Part shown: in pieces, positions 1 to 11,835 of the stretch
How positions within the stretch are numbered: position 1 is the first letter of the stretch
Layout: every line of letters begins with the position of its first letter
Assembly: GCA_037976565.1 (NCBI GenBank)
Contig: CP137675.1
Location: 26,366,831-26,430,830 of the forward strand
Direction of reading: 5' to 3'
Origin: Mesocentrotus franciscanus
Lineage: Eukaryota > Echinodermata > Echinoidea > Camarodonta > Strongylocentrotidae
DNA length: 64,000 bases
Notes under the pieces: model-generated
Seen by the model: only the letters and a program-made list of their open reading frames with translations
Database searches by the model: none
What the model was told of the DNA's origin: nothing
Position numbers and translations under genes: made by a program

Positions 1-32
1 GGTTTGTCTGATTTTTCTGGTTCTATTGAAAG

Positions 33-56
33 TAAGTTATTTTGGAGTGGACTTGC
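33..56. mobile_element. Fragment of a foldback/MITE terminal repeat
   Basis: The stretch GGAGTGGACTTGCCCT matches the terminal motif of the complete foldback element at 20643-21218, whose right end reads GGAGTGGACTTGGGCTTTAAA. Only one end is seen, so this is a solo or truncated terminal repeat. Confidence 0.35.
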
Positions 57-296
57 CCTATAACTGCGTGTCCTCATGTCCTACAATTGATCTAATATAA
101 TAAAAAGGAGCACAGGAACACAGTGGAGGGGGCATTCATTTTTGTGTCTGTGTACATTGAATTGTACTGGGGTACAGGCGTCTCTCATAAATACGCCAAT
201 ATGCCAGTGAAATGAATACATGATTTTCACATGAAGTAAAAAGGTTAGATAACATTTAAGGGGTTTTGTATGGGATGTGACTGAAGTTGCTGAAGT

Positions 297-575
297 TGGA
301 ACAAGCTACCTTCAAGTGTAAAAAACTGTCAAACTATTAACCAATTCAAAACTTCTCTCAAGACACATTTATTCAAAATTGCTTTTAATGATTAACTTAC
401 TCTGTTCACATTGATGTGTATTTCATGTGTATTGTAATTTGTAGGTTTATTTGCACTTTTATGTTTTGTTTAATATGTAATTGTTTATCAGTCTATTCTG
501 TGTGTTATAGCGCTTAGAGACTTCGGTGGTAAGCGCTTTATAAGAGACGTTGTTATTATTATTTTTATTATTCTT
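297..575 (+). mobile_element. 3' end of a CR1/L2-like LINE (5'-truncated)
   Basis: Positions 297-395 translate to a 32-residue end of a reverse transcriptase ORF: WNKLPSSVKN, then a segment with FKTSLKTHLFKIAF, then a TAA stop. A W-N-x-L-P start and an FK-x-x-LK-x-HLF motif are typical of the extreme C terminus of CR1/L2-type LINE ORF2 proteins. It is followed by a short 3' region with the AGCGCTTAGAGAC / AAGCGCTTTATAA stem motif and a TTATTATTATT tail, as expected for this clade. The element is severely 5'-truncated, since nothing upstream reads as reverse transcriptase. Confidence 0.75.
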
Positions 576-2288
576 TTCGGTTCAATCAAAGACAATTATT
601 CAAGGGATTTATGGCTGGCTTAACCGTTAACGGTCAATGGAAATTATTATAATCATTCGCGATGCATGATAATATTACTTTATTAAAATTTTGTCAATAA
701 ATCCTCAAAATAACTTTGTCCTTATAGGAAAGTCTTTTGCTTTTTAAAAACTGAAAGAAAAGTAAATTATCTAAAGCCAATTTAATACCATCCTTGCCCC
801 CAATCGTTCCGAACCCGATTCAAATTTGGTTTTAAATTATTCGAACGGTGGATTTGACAAATATATCTTTTCACAGCCGATTTATTATGATCTTTATTTT
901 CATTTTTAATGGCCCGAAAAATATATTTCCCATTTGTTATCCTGAGGTTGTGAGATAAATGGAAAGAAAATGAATTATAATGTGAGAAGTACATTTGTAA
1001 GCAGGTTATTTCGAAGTTAGGGGAGATGGATTGATCTTTAAGGCTGCATTGAATTTTAGAGAACGGGATTTTTTATTGGGAAGAATATCTGAAGGGATCG
1101 TATCGTCCTTTTTTTTAATGACCCTAATTTCCCCACCCCCTTACCATTAAATGTAGTTGTGAGATCGCAGGAGCCCCCCCCCCCCTCCCCTCTCCCCACT
1201 CTATCTACGCCACATTTTTATATGTGTACGTAGAGGGTATATAGTACGCCATAAACCCAAGTAAAATCTTTATGTAGAAATATACAATGGGAGAAGGAAA
1301 GAATGTAACCAAAATAGCCATAAGATGGCGCTATATATTATTAAGTTTTTAGATAGATTGACGAAGACATGGGTTCATTTGTCCACAGTTGAGTATGGAA
1401 TACAACGGATTAAAGATGATCGATACATATTTCATTCTTTAAAACACAAGAAGACACAAACGCAGGTGTATGGCAGGGTTTGTGTGTGTATGTGGGGGTG
1501 GAAATATGGAGAGAAAAAAACTGATCTCGGTGGATGACAAATGTAAATGAACAACCCTTTAAAATTAAACATGGATTTGGGGGTATACTCGGGACAGTTT
1601 ACATTTATCGTGTTCATCTTTCGAATTTACAAGGACAGTTACACTCGGGTATCTTCAAGTCATTAATGGTTGTTGTTTTGCCAAGGGGGTATTTATTTAT
1701 TTATGTATTTATTTTATTTTTTCGGGGGGGGGGGTGTTACTGTTCAAAGGGTAGTTGTCGAGGTGTGATTTCATTCTTCTTTGGGGGAAATTGCTCAAGG
1801 TGTATTTATCGGGAGTGTAATACTGTTACTCAAATTATTACTGTATCCCCCCTCCCCGGACAACTATAGTCTTGGGGGCGGCATTTAGGGGAATTGTATT
1901 AATGGTAGTGTGGTAGTTGTTCTGCTACTGTCATAATTCAAGTCACAAGTACGTTTTAATCTACCATAGCCTCACATTGTAGAATAGCCACCACACCGGG
2001 GATGGGGTCAAGGGCCGAATACCCTCTTCTCCATCGGGAAGAGAAAATGATATGAATTCCTCCCCGCCACATACCATCACTCTAGACCCCGTTCTCCCAT
2101 ATCCGTCCACCAATATATCCGATGTTACCCCCCCCCCCTATTTTTGACATCAGTGCTCACTCCACTGACTGAACGTTGTTCAATTTGCATTACTCCAGTA
2201 ATATGACAATGTGCCAAGTTACAAGATATTTTACTTTGAAATATAATATTGAAACTCTTGTGTTGTTTCCTCTTGTCTTTTCTATCAG

Positions 2289-2394
2289 AAACGCGAGGAT
2301 TAAAGGACCCACAACAGGTAGAAATTCTTCAAGATCAGGCACACATGATGCTGACTCAGCACATACGGGCACACCAGCCAGCACAGTCTGCAAG
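2289..2394 (+). CDS. NR2E3: NR2E3-like penultimate coding exon (LBD helices 9-10)
   Basis: The exon follows a strong polypyrimidine acceptor (TTTCCTCTTGTCTTTTCTATCAG) and ends at a consensus donor (GCAAG followed by GTGAGG). It enters in phase with two bases (AA) completing a codon from the previous exon and leaves with AG, which completes Arg with the first G of the next exon. Length 106 nt. The first complete codons read TRGLKDP, the same position at which the family shows an [12 protein letters not shown] motif. Confidence 0.93.
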
Positions 2395-3150
2395 GTGAGG
2401 GTTCGAGTCTCAGAGTGAATGAATAAGAGCGAGATATAACTTTTTTTTTTAAATACCCTTTTTGTAAAGTAATCCCGATACACGCAGGAATCATAGATTA
2501 ACGTATGAATCAATTCGAACACCCCTACCCTCCTCGACTGTTTTGAGAATCGAAACTCCCCAGAGCCCCTTATACATTTTGATCTGGGATAGTCACCACA
2601 TTGCCTGTTGTAAATTTAGAAAGTTATTGCGCAGCACTGTTAAATCAGAGATAATGCTTATAAGACAAGTCTCCGTTTAAAAAGTTGATGACACCGCGAG
2701 TAATGGAAAACACATTTATTGCATAACTTGTTAGTGGTGATCCAGTAGGAGTGGGACGGGGTACGGGGGCGGTCGGGGGGCGTGCCTTCCCTGGAAAAAG
2801 AATAATATGCCATATGCATTAGGTACACTTTAGAAGAAAAAAAATAGTCGCAAAAAGTTGTGATAGTGCCCTTCTCCCGCATGAATTGATGACCTTCTAT
2901 ATTTTATTTCTTTACCCTGTCAGAGATTTTACAAATAAGAATGCTTTCGAATAATGAGAGTATCAGCCATTGATGAATATTTTATACTTTTGAATTCTCT
3001 CAATCTTTCATCGGTAGGTTTGGTCGTATGCTGCTACTGCTCCCCTCGTTACGCTTTGTGACGTCAGATCAGGTCGAGCGACTATTCTTCAGATGTACCA
3101 TCGGTGACACGCCCATGGAGAGATTGCTCTGTGACATGTTCAAAAATTAA
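2289..3150 (+). CDS. NR2E3: NR2E3/PNR-like nuclear receptor, C-terminal two exons (partial gene)
   Basis: Joining 2289-2394 and 3018-3150 gives the last 78 complete residues of an NR2E-family nuclear receptor, with a split residue at each exon edge. The protein would be a nuclear ligand-regulated or orphan transcription factor. The first exon encodes [20 protein letters not shown] and on through [14 protein letters not shown], corresponding to helices 9-10 of the ligand-binding domain. The second begins [20 protein letters not shown] and ends [15 protein letters not shown], which is helices 10-12 with the AF-2 core. Among NR2E members the ending matches vertebrate PNR (NR2E3) better than TLX (NR2E1), as recalled, not aligned. 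The DNA-binding domain and most of the ligand-binding domain must lie left of position 1. The gene converges on the SK-channel gene downstream. No internal break is seen. Confidence 0.93.
3018..3150 (+). CDS. NR2E3: NR2E3-like terminal coding exon (LBD helices 10-12, AF-2)
   Basis: The exon begins after the acceptor TTCATCGGTAG and runs 43 complete codons to a TAA at 3148-3150. The AF-2 segment is [11 protein letters not shown]. The codon-level frame joins exactly with the upstream exon through a split Arg (AG|G). The family's usual C terminus is the same length, so this is the true end of the protein. A TGACGTCA octamer occurs within the coding sequence. Confidence 0.95.
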
Positions 3151-3276
3151 AACTCTAGAAATTGCGTGAGGACGGGAAAGTCCCCATCATCGTGATAACT
3201 ACTCGACACTGTGGCAAAGAGGGAGCTATTTTATAATCCTCCGCGGGCAGGTTGTACCGTTTAGGTGATTGATTTT

Positions 3277-3610
3277 GGCAGCGGTGTCGTTGTCGAGTGG
3301 TTCTTGACTGGAGATTTGAAGACCCTTGGTTCGATCCCGAGCGTTTTTGCCCTTAAGCAAGGCATGTACTAAACATTTCTTGTTTCCGCCAAGGTAAAAT
3401 CCGGTAGAACTGCGAACATCATCGCGATTTGATCAGCGTTGCGCGCATCTGTAAAATGGTAGCTGGGATGGCTATTAAGGAGTGGGGAATGGGCAAACAT
3501 TGTGTGCCGGCAAGTTGATCGGATTACTATGGGCTAGTCATGTTAAATGTGAAGCGGTTGGAAATATCAGAGATGTTTAGAGCACTATAGAAACCAAATT
3601 ATTTTTATCA
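3277..3610 (+). mobile_element. tRNA-derived SINE
   Basis: The head has a pol III B box, GGTTCGATCCC, at 3328-3338, preceded about 35 nt upstream by a weak A-box-like TGTCGAGTGG. The body then continues for about 250 nt and ends near TTATTTTTATCATCAT. This head and body differ from the three SINEs at 6147, 27777 and 37287, so it is a separate family. Confidence 0.6.
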
Positions 3611-4089
3611 TCATTTTTTGTCTGGACTTGTGAATTTTGTTCAACTCAAAATGGAGTGATGGGGATTATCCCCAAACCTAAAACCTGTGACAATATTTTT
3701 CTATGTGGACTCCATTGGCGGGATACATCGGTGAATCCTTTTGAAGGAATTGCGAAATAATCTGACCGATGAGAGCATACTAGGTGGACAGCCAGAGATT
3801 CGGGTGAGGATTCAGATAAAAGACCGGACAATTTTGATGATTATTCCCGCGTGAGAAACTCGTAGAAATTCGTCTGACGAATTGCAAATTAATATATACA
3901 TGTACTGGTGTCATTGGTGACTATTTGTGCATTGATAACATTATAGAAACCCCCCTGTTATACGTGAAATTCAAAATGTTGGCATCGTTCCCTAAAAAAA
4001 TATATTTATTTCTATACATATACTAGTGGCAAAGCAGGAAAATCAATGGCGAAAATCAATATTTAGCCTATGTGCAATATACATTGGGA

Positions 4090-4095
4090 AATAAA
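4090..4095 (+). terminator. Candidate poly(A) signal of the NR2E3-like gene
   Basis: This is the first AATAAA on the + strand after the receptor stop codon, 940 nt downstream. Confidence 0.35.
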
Positions 4096-4844
4096 ACAGA
4101 TGCATACGAATGATTACACGAATTAGGATGATAATAATGGAGTTGTAATGTAAAATGCCCCTTTCTATGAACATAATAGATGCGTGTTTTTATACATCTA
4201 TTATACTACGGAGCATTTTACTTCTGTATTTTCTTATACATGTATAAATCTTTTTTTTTAAAGATATAATGAATCCTTGAACATACTACTGTAAATCTTT
4301 GTTACTTGTTTAAAAAATATTATCAAACATCTAATTTTGACATACACGTTTCTTAATTTCTTTAATATTTTGTTTTGTACTCTCTCGGCAGCATTTGGGA
4401 TTAACTTCACAATGATTTGTTGGCAATGATATTTGCTATATATTTGTACAAACACCCGTGGAAATATTATATTGGTTATTGTATATTAATTTTGTTTTGC
4501 TTTGTATCTGGACTATTTGACCGTGTGTATAGGAATTATAGTAAAGCAACGGAAAAACTTACTTTTCGTTTGTTCTTGTTTTTATTGAGTAAATTAAATG
4601 AGATTGAATTTTGGGGCTTGTGAGATTGGAAATGGAATGGTGAAATGGAATAAGATTTTTGTACCGATTTCGACAAAAATTATAACCAAAAGCAAACTTA
4701 GAATACAAACAGACAACCTCCTGGAATAGTAATCTATCCGCAAAATGCATGAATAGGTAAGATTATTTTTTTCACAAAGATTTGCTCGCAATGACAGGAT
4801 GCAAAAAAAGGTTGTCATGGAAACTACATGGAATAAGCATGGAT

Positions 4845-5240
4845 AGAGAAGGGGTGGTGAGGAGGGAGGAGGGGGAACAGGAGGAGCAGTGGAAGAAGGA
4901 GAAAGAGGAGAACAAAATGAAGCAAAAAAGAAAATAAGAAAGATGATGAGACCGAGATCAAAATCACGGAAGTGAAAGAGAGAACTAGCAATGGAAGAGG
5001 AATAAGAGGAAAGAAGGATGAGGAGAAGAAGAGCAGGAGAATGGAGGCAAGAAGAACGATGGGATAGGTGAAGAGGAGGGCACTAGAAGAAGGCGAAAAG
5101 GGGCCAAGGAGAAGGAGGAGGAGAAGGAGAGAAGAAGGAATGGAGGAAGAAGACAAGGAGGAAGACAGGGAGGAAGGTGAGAGCAGGAGAGAGATATTGA
5201 GAAAAGAAGAGAGCAAAAGAAAGGGATGGGGGTAGGGGGT
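4845..5240 (+). repeat. Polypurine (GA/GGA-rich) tract
   Basis: About 390 bp are almost free of pyrimidines on the + strand, built from irregular GAGGA, AGAAG and GGAAG units, not a perfect microsatellite. The long Ser/Leu-rich open frame on the opposite strand is a composition artefact of this tract. Confidence 0.85.
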
Positions 5241-6146
5241 GGTTGCCCCGATAATGTCAGAATTAACTGTGTAGTATGTAGATGCTTTAGTTTGATTTAA
5301 TGATTTTGCCCTACTCATACCCCTCCATTCAAGCAGACGGATCCACTTATGTGAGCTATTTGCATGGGATATACTTAAATTGAAATAAACCTTGTCACGT
5401 TGGATGCTTTGTAATATTGTCGACTTGCTGAAGTTTTTTCATATGACATGTCGGGATCATCAAAATACAGGGAGGGGATAGAAAATGGCACATGTTGTAT
5501 AACGCCCTGAATAAGGATAATAAACATTCTTTGTTTTTTGTACTTGGAGTTTTTCTAATAAGTATTAAGTTGAAGATGATTCAGCTCGGAATTGATACTC
5601 AATTCATTCAATCAGATTTTGATTTGTTTGAAAGAACAGTAATAACCTTTGAATGCACAATATCGCCCTCACCGTCCTTGTGTTATCCCATCGTGACAGA
5701 TGCCTAGATATAAATCTACCCCCAAACAGAAACTTTGCTTTAACTTCTATATAGATTAGTAGCGGGTTTAAGGGGTACTATTGGTGTTTGACTCTCGTAA
5801 AATAACCAGAAGTTACCTGAAATTGTTAATTTCTATTTCGGACAGGGAAGGGGGGGGGGGGGATAAATGCCCCCTGAAAAGATTCCATATCCGCCCCTAC
5901 AATATATTTTCTGGGTAGATATTTATAAGTGGCGGAATAAAATATTGACCCTATTTTTAAAATTAGGTTGTATTTAAATACGAGTTAAAATGTATTGTTT
6001 TCGTATATATATTTTTTCCTCATGGTAACCAATTCAAATTCAAGTAAGAAAATAACCTGTTCATCTTAAATAATTCTTTTTCAAATGAAAATCCTTTCTC
6101 TCACTTGATTTCCTTTTTTTCTTCTTCAATCTTCAACTCTTTAGTT

Positions 6147-6344
6147 GGTGGTTATTTTTACCTGACTGCTAAGAAAGCATAAATGATTGTTAGTAAGCAA
6201 CCAGAGGACCAAAGGCTTTAGGTCCTTTCCGAGGGACCTGGTATTGGGGATTAATGCCTTACCAAAGGGCACTAGAGCATCGAGTTGGTTTCGAACCCGG
6301 GTCGCCGGATTACGAGACCACTGCTCCATCAACTGAGATATCGC
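6147..6344 (-). mobile_element. tRNA-headed SINE, family A, reverse copy
   Basis: Reverse-complementing this segment gives a tRNA-like head with A and B boxes, then CTAGTGCCCTTTGGTAAGGC, then a body ending in AGCAGTCAGGTAAAA. It matches the + strand copy at 37287-37483 along its length and shares its body with 27777-27970. Confidence 0.85.
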
Positions 6345-6823
6345 ATCTCCTGTGATTCTTAACGATTTGGGAGCACTGACGAGGGAATAGTTACTGGTTA
6401 AGGTTTTTTCCTCTCTCGTTTATGACAGATTCGATTCGGGTTCGACTTGCTCGGTGCCAACATCCTTAAAAAGGGTATTTTGCCCACATTTGTCCCTATC
6501 GATTCAGTTGTACTAAATGGGTACCTAGCAATGCTGGGGGTAATCATAATATAAAGGCCCGCCGGAATATACAATGTTTATACTACATGGCCACCCTGAG
6601 TAAATAAGTCAAAAATATTAAGAGAATTGATCACTATTAATCGTTTGGGATCCAAGACCACATCAGATTCTATTGTTTAGTACCGCAACTCCCGAAGCTG
6701 GGGGTCCGGTGGAGTCGGGTGGGGCTAATATTTCAGCTCAATTATTAATTTGCTCATTATTATAATACCCAAGCTAATATAAAATATTACTTCATACGAA
6801 TCATAGCAGTACGTATACAATAT

Positions 6824-7099
6824 TTACTTTAAAATGGTGGGTTCGTTTTCCTTTAGGCCCTTTTCATGACCACTGAAAATTCCGAGACGACCAAGAAGTT
6901 CAAGTGCTGGAGTAGAAAAAGGTCTTCGATATTGTGATGAATCGTCATGGATTTTTTGGACATGCGCCCCCGAAAGAATACTCGATCCACCTTGGTTAAC
7001 CATTTTGTTTAATTTTGATTGCCTTGATTTATTTGTCAGGAAGGCACTTATGCTTTTAGTTGTGCTGCACATTCTCTCTTTACATCTTGCACACGACAT
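6824..7099 (-). CDS. Unassigned open frame (hypothetical, weak)
   Basis: This frame of 91 codons opens with MSCARCKERMC and continues as a hydrophilic sequence with no membrane segment. I do not recognise a family. It has no nearby splice partner or poly(A) signal that I can assign. Its composition is more protein-like than most chance frames here, but the length is within what chance gives in 64 kb of AT-rich DNA. It is listed only so that it can be checked against transcripts. Confidence 0.12.
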   Translation of the reverse strand: MSCARCKERMCSTTKSISAFLTNKSRQSKLNKMVNQGGSSILSGAHVQKIHDDSSQYRRPFSTPALELLGRLGIFSGHEKGLKENEPTILK

Positions 7100-8629
7100 C
7101 TCAAATCTGGAACTCCTAATAAGTCACATCATCAGGATCATTTTCATCTTTCATTCACTTGTCACTATATTACTCATGCATCTTTAAAAAAAAAATTATC
7201 TTCCATGCATTCACATCTAACATGAATTGTTATCGACGACATTAGGGCGCGAGAAAATGCCTTAAAATGTGGACAAGAAAATATAGAGTAGAAAAGTTGT
7301 AAAGAAAGTCTTACAAAATGATGATCTCTTCGGAGAAAATAAACACACAGGAAAACATCTGTTGATTTTTGTTATAATTCCTTTTTTGTTCATTATATGA
7401 AAAGTACTGTATTTAAAAAGAGATACCCTTGCACTCTCGTGAAACGTCCTCATTTACATAGATCTCTGTCGCTTTCAAGATATGTACAAAACGATTTCCC
7501 ACATAATATTTCAATAACAAGAGTCTATACAAGTCATACATGGTTGTAATAATTGCGCAATAATAATAACAATAATAACCATAACAATATACCATTCTGC
7601 TCATTATGATAGTTATATCAATGATATTTTCGACATATATAACCCTTGGCAGTAATAAAGACACTTTGAGTATACGTGCAATATCAAAACGCTATTATAG
7701 TGCTGTTATAACATTATCATATGGACATTAATGAACACAAAGAACGAAACCAATTGTGGTGTTATTACGTAACACGGCGACATGCAAACAGAACAAACAC
7801 ATTCCCAAGTACATTTATTTATAAGCATTATGAGGCTTCCAAATGTTATGTAGATGAATTATACGAAGTCCGTCATTCGTGTTTGCATTTATAGATTAAT
7901 TACCTTTTAAAAATCACAAATTAATTTTTCATTAAGATGAAATCTTACCGTGTAATAGAATCATCAAAATATAATTTCATGGCACACATTAAATGTTCAA
8001 CCCGTTTGAGATAGTATTTTAAATGAGTAACCTTTCTACGCGAAAACAAAATCGTATATATTTTTTCTAATGCTGATGAAATGAGATCACGTTTGAAGAA
8101 GGAAATTCCTGATCAATTGTAGGTCCAGTTTAGAGAGGGCCTCTGGCCTATAAAATCAACACAAAAATCAGGTACGCATTAAAAATGTTGACATGTAATC
8201 AAAGGAGTTAAGCCGTGCACTCGTGGATCTAGTTATCTAATAAACCCCAAATTTCAGCAAGATCAACAATGCAATTCTTGTCGCATTTACGCTTTTTAAA
8301 AGGTGACTTTTTGTGCGAGATTATGAATTATTTTCTGATGAAAAAGACGATTGAAGAAGTGCAGTAAATGTGGCAGTGACGGTGGCCGTAATCTAAATGT
8401 CTGTTTGCCTGCACTTCTACATAACGATACGTGTAGGTTGTGGCATGCTTATTAGTGAGAGAGAATGGAAAATGTGTTTGTTCTGGAACAGTGTACATAA
8501 TGACATGAACGAGTAACGGCCCCTACCCCACCCCACACAACATTTCCATTCTTTGCGTCTCTTACTCTCACTTTCACACATGAGCGTAATCCCATACTTT
8601 CACTCCGTCTACCTTATGATCACCCTGCG

Positions 8630-8822
8630 CTAAAGAACACAGTGTCACATTATCTTTTAAGATAATGTGAACACACTGTGTTCACGGTTTGGACACAATG
8701 TGTTCACGCTGTGAAACAGTCATCACAGTTTGATATTGAGAGCACACCGTGTTCATAGTTCAAACACACTGTATAATAGTGTAGACACACTGTGTCCACA
8801 GTTTGTCCATATAAAAAAGCGG

Positions 8823-8855
<33 letters not shown>

Positions 8856-9285
8856 CTAGTAACAAACTGTATATGAGTTATGTTAATGCACTCTGTGAAT
8901 TTACTACAGTGTGAAAATACCGACATCTGAGTGGCAACCCTGTGTCAATAAGTTTGAAAACAGTGTGAGCACAGTGTGAACACAATGTCAAAACTTAAGG
9001 ACAGTGGCGTCACTGTGGTGCGTACCCAGCCTCTGAATATCCAGATGGCAACTGTGGGTACTAATGTATCACACAGTGTAATCACTGTTGGGGACAGTAT
9101 GAACATCATGTAAGCACTGTGGAAGAGTAGCATACAAACACTAGTCATAATGTGGTGTGTACTTTTTTGAGTAAATTCATGAGACCAAAGTAAAAGAGTG
9201 AAAATAGCATGTCAAAATATGAACACAGTGTGTCATAGTGTTCACACTGTGTCACAGTGTGAGCACAGTGTGATAACAGTATTTC
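8630..9285. repeat. Array of degenerate CACAGTGTG palindromes
   Basis: Over about 650 bp the units ACACTGTGT, CACAGTGTG, TGTGTTCAC and GTGAACACAG recur in both orientations at irregular spacing, densest at 8640-8800 and 9215-9285. It includes a 10-bp-arm inverted repeat (ACATTATCTT / AAGATAATGT) at about 8648-8669 and an (ATT)n run at 8825-8853. The unit is itself nearly palindromic, so the array can pair with itself in many registers. Confidence 0.85.
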
Positions 9286-9921
9286 CAATCATTTATAATA
9301 TTACTCGGTATATGACAATGTGTTCTTTCTGGCCTTTCAAATTAAGGACCCTAAACATATATATTTAAATATCTCATTATAGACTCTTCTCTTGTTCTTA
9401 AAATAAAGGGGTCCCTTAAAATGACATTTTCTTGTACAATATAGATTTAACATACACCTACAATACATCTGCCCTCCGACTCAATTTCATTAAGTACATA
9501 GATATATTCTATCATTAATTTGAGAATTTATAGCTCTCTATGAACTTAAAAAAGTTAAATCATTTACTCATTGCTACCAATAAAAACTGTATCTTAAAAT
9601 AATACAAATAAAGAATAATCATATTCAATCAACACATTTCGAGCAAAGAATTGCAATGACATAATGATAAATTTAACTGAAAATAAGACTTCTTTTATGG
9701 AAATATGTTGCCATTCCCTCATTCTTATGATTTGTTAAAAATGGGATTAAAAAGAACAAAAATATCCCTATAACCTCATTGCCAATTACACAATTTGTTT
9801 GATTTAAAAATAGTTGATAAAACTATCAAAGATATTGGGACATTGAAAATAAATCCATGATTCATGAATATTAGAAAGACACTCTCTTTTTGACCGATAA
9901 TTACAGCACGATTCAAATACA

Positions 9922-10161
9922 CAGTGGCGGAGCCAGGATATATTTCAGATGGGGGCAAAAGTATGAGTCTAGACTATTTAAGCCACCCCAAACAAAATAT
10001 AGAGAAATCGGTGGAAAAAAAAAACGTTTTAAGAAAATAAAAATGTATTTAAACTGGGATGAGGGTGGGGGGGGGGAGAATCAGACATGTGTATCAGAGT
10101 ATTCTAACTTTTTGTAGGGGTGGGGTACGTGCCCGCCTGTGGATCCCTGGGTCCGCCACTG
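9922..10161. mobile_element. MITE with CAGTGGCGGA terminal inverted repeats
   Basis: The left end reads CAGTGGCGGAGCCAGG and the right end reads CTGGGTCCGCCACTG, an inverted pair of about 15 bp bounding 240 bp with no transposase. Such ends resemble non-autonomous hAT-type elements. Flanking ATACAC / ATACAT is only a weak target-site duplication. Confidence 0.7.
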
Positions 10162-11829
10162 ATACATGCCATTATATCCGTGCTATTCCTGGTCACCATT
10201 CATTATCCGTATTCGCTTGGGCCTAGTCATTTCCAACGAAACTACCCGAAACCCTATACGTCCACTTCGAAACTACATCCTTTCTCGCGTCGCGCTCACA
10301 CACCCTCGCTCTCACGCACACACGCATTTTCTATATCGCAAATATATATATGTATATATAATATAAACAGTTAAGGCACGAGGCGGTGTTGAAAATTAGA
10401 GTTGCAAAATAGTAAATGTTAATTTCACCGTACAACACGCACTGTTACGTAGGCAAGACTTCTTTTATATCCCTTTTTTGTGGTTATACCTACTTTAAAA
10501 TCGAAAACTAAAATACTTTTACGTAGAAAAATCAAAGTGAAGCCAAAACTAATTAAAGTAACCTCGCCCAATGATTCAAAGTAGTAGACAGATTTTTTAT
10601 CAGTCCGCGGTTCACGCCCATATTCATGGTGTTTACACTGGGCGGACTTTAAGCAGGATTTTGAATAACAAACTCTCGTCTTGCCTGCATCAGAATATAT
10701 TTTCGGTAAGACTATCCTCATAATATCATCCTTATAATTCCTACTCGTTCTTTTTTTTGGGGGGGGGGGTTCAGATAAAGGCTTATTCTTTTCTCTCTAT
10801 CTCTAGTAGCCCGAAATTCCATGGTCTATTACTGATCACAAAATAAGTGGATGAAATATTTTTGGTTGGTAAGAGTTTGAAAGTAACATCAAGGAATCAC
10901 ATTCGCGTGCTGTTTACACCAGCTTTACATATATAATTCATACGATGTTGCAGAATACAGTGCACAGAATGTATACTTGAACAGGGTTTACAATGAAAGA
11001 AAAAAAAAATGAAGAAAAAAGAGGAAGATTTATTCCCATGAAATCATAGGCCCAATATAAGCCAATAAGCCTATTAAACAATAACGTTATGAACCCCCTC
11101 TTACAAACTAAACTGGCATATGAGGTAAAAGTATTTGACACGTAATATGATACAGTAACGATTCCCTTGTTTATTTCTTTTTGGGGGAGGGGCTTTATGT
11201 TGCACCCCTTATAAAAAAAAAACATCGATAGAAAATAGGTAGTGTTGTAAAATGCGCACAGTGCTTACAAAGTCCATGTAATCGTGTGCGTTGGTGCGCG
11301 TGGTTGCGCCTGCACCTTTTGAGAGCCCTTATTTTTCGCCCTGCCGTTGTAACAAACGTAGCAAGAAATAACATCCCTGTCTACAAAACATAAATCACAT
11401 TAAGAAAATAACACTCAGTACAATTCCATGTTTGTAAGTAAGTACGAGAGAAAATGTAAACGGGAAAATATTCCATAATGAGACCTACGAAAAGAGGTGA
11501 TAAAAAAATAACAAATTCTGACAACACAATTATGATAAGAGTGATTGCAAAATTATATTACCACGTGGTAGTAACGTGCAGATGTCTTGTCGGAGTGGAC
11601 GGTTTACTTTTTGTTACTAATTTCAATCGAAATATCTTAGTTTTATTCTTGTTGTCAAATCATATAACTTCGCTGTACATGATCAATTTTTAAGAACAGT
11701 TTTTCGACGAAAAAATAAACGTGAATTAAGTACAACATCGCAGGGGTATTTTCTAAACGTAATGTTACTATTAACAAACAAAATTTGAATCAATGATAAT
11801 TTCTTGATTTTTGTTAATGGACCACCGGA

Positions 11830-11835
11830 TTTATT
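11830..11835 (-). terminator. Candidate poly(A) signal of the KCNN gene
   Basis: Read on the - strand this is AATAAA, the nearest canonical signal that I found downstream of the channel stop codon, about 1.64 kb away. Variant signals closer to the stop cannot be excluded. Confidence 0.25.

Larger units (their letters stand above)
1..2288. other. Intron of the NR2E3-like gene (window edge)
   Basis: No upstream exon of the receptor could be recognised here, so this stretch is read as the intron before the penultimate coding exon. It contains a MITE-like end near 33-55, a LINE 3' end at 297-575, C- or G-homopolymer runs near 1170 and 1726, and T/TTTA-rich low-complexity sequence near 1690-1720. 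The open frames in it show no recognisable domain. Confidence 0.6.
3151..4095 (+). other. Probable 3' UTR of the NR2E3-like gene
   Basis: No coding potential is visible after the stop codon. The stretch contains a tRNA-derived SINE (3277-3610) and ends at the first canonical AATAAA on the + strand (4090-4095). Whether the SINE is really transcribed in the mRNA depends on whether an earlier, non-canonical poly(A) site is used. Confidence 0.45.
4096..11829. other. Intergenic region between convergent genes
   Basis: No conserved exon was recognised on either strand. The listed contents are a polypurine tract (4845-5240), a SINE (6147-6344), an unassigned open frame (6824-7099), the CACAGTGTG array (8630-9285) and a MITE (9922-10161). 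The rest is AT-rich with homopolymer runs and no readable signal. Confidence 0.6.
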
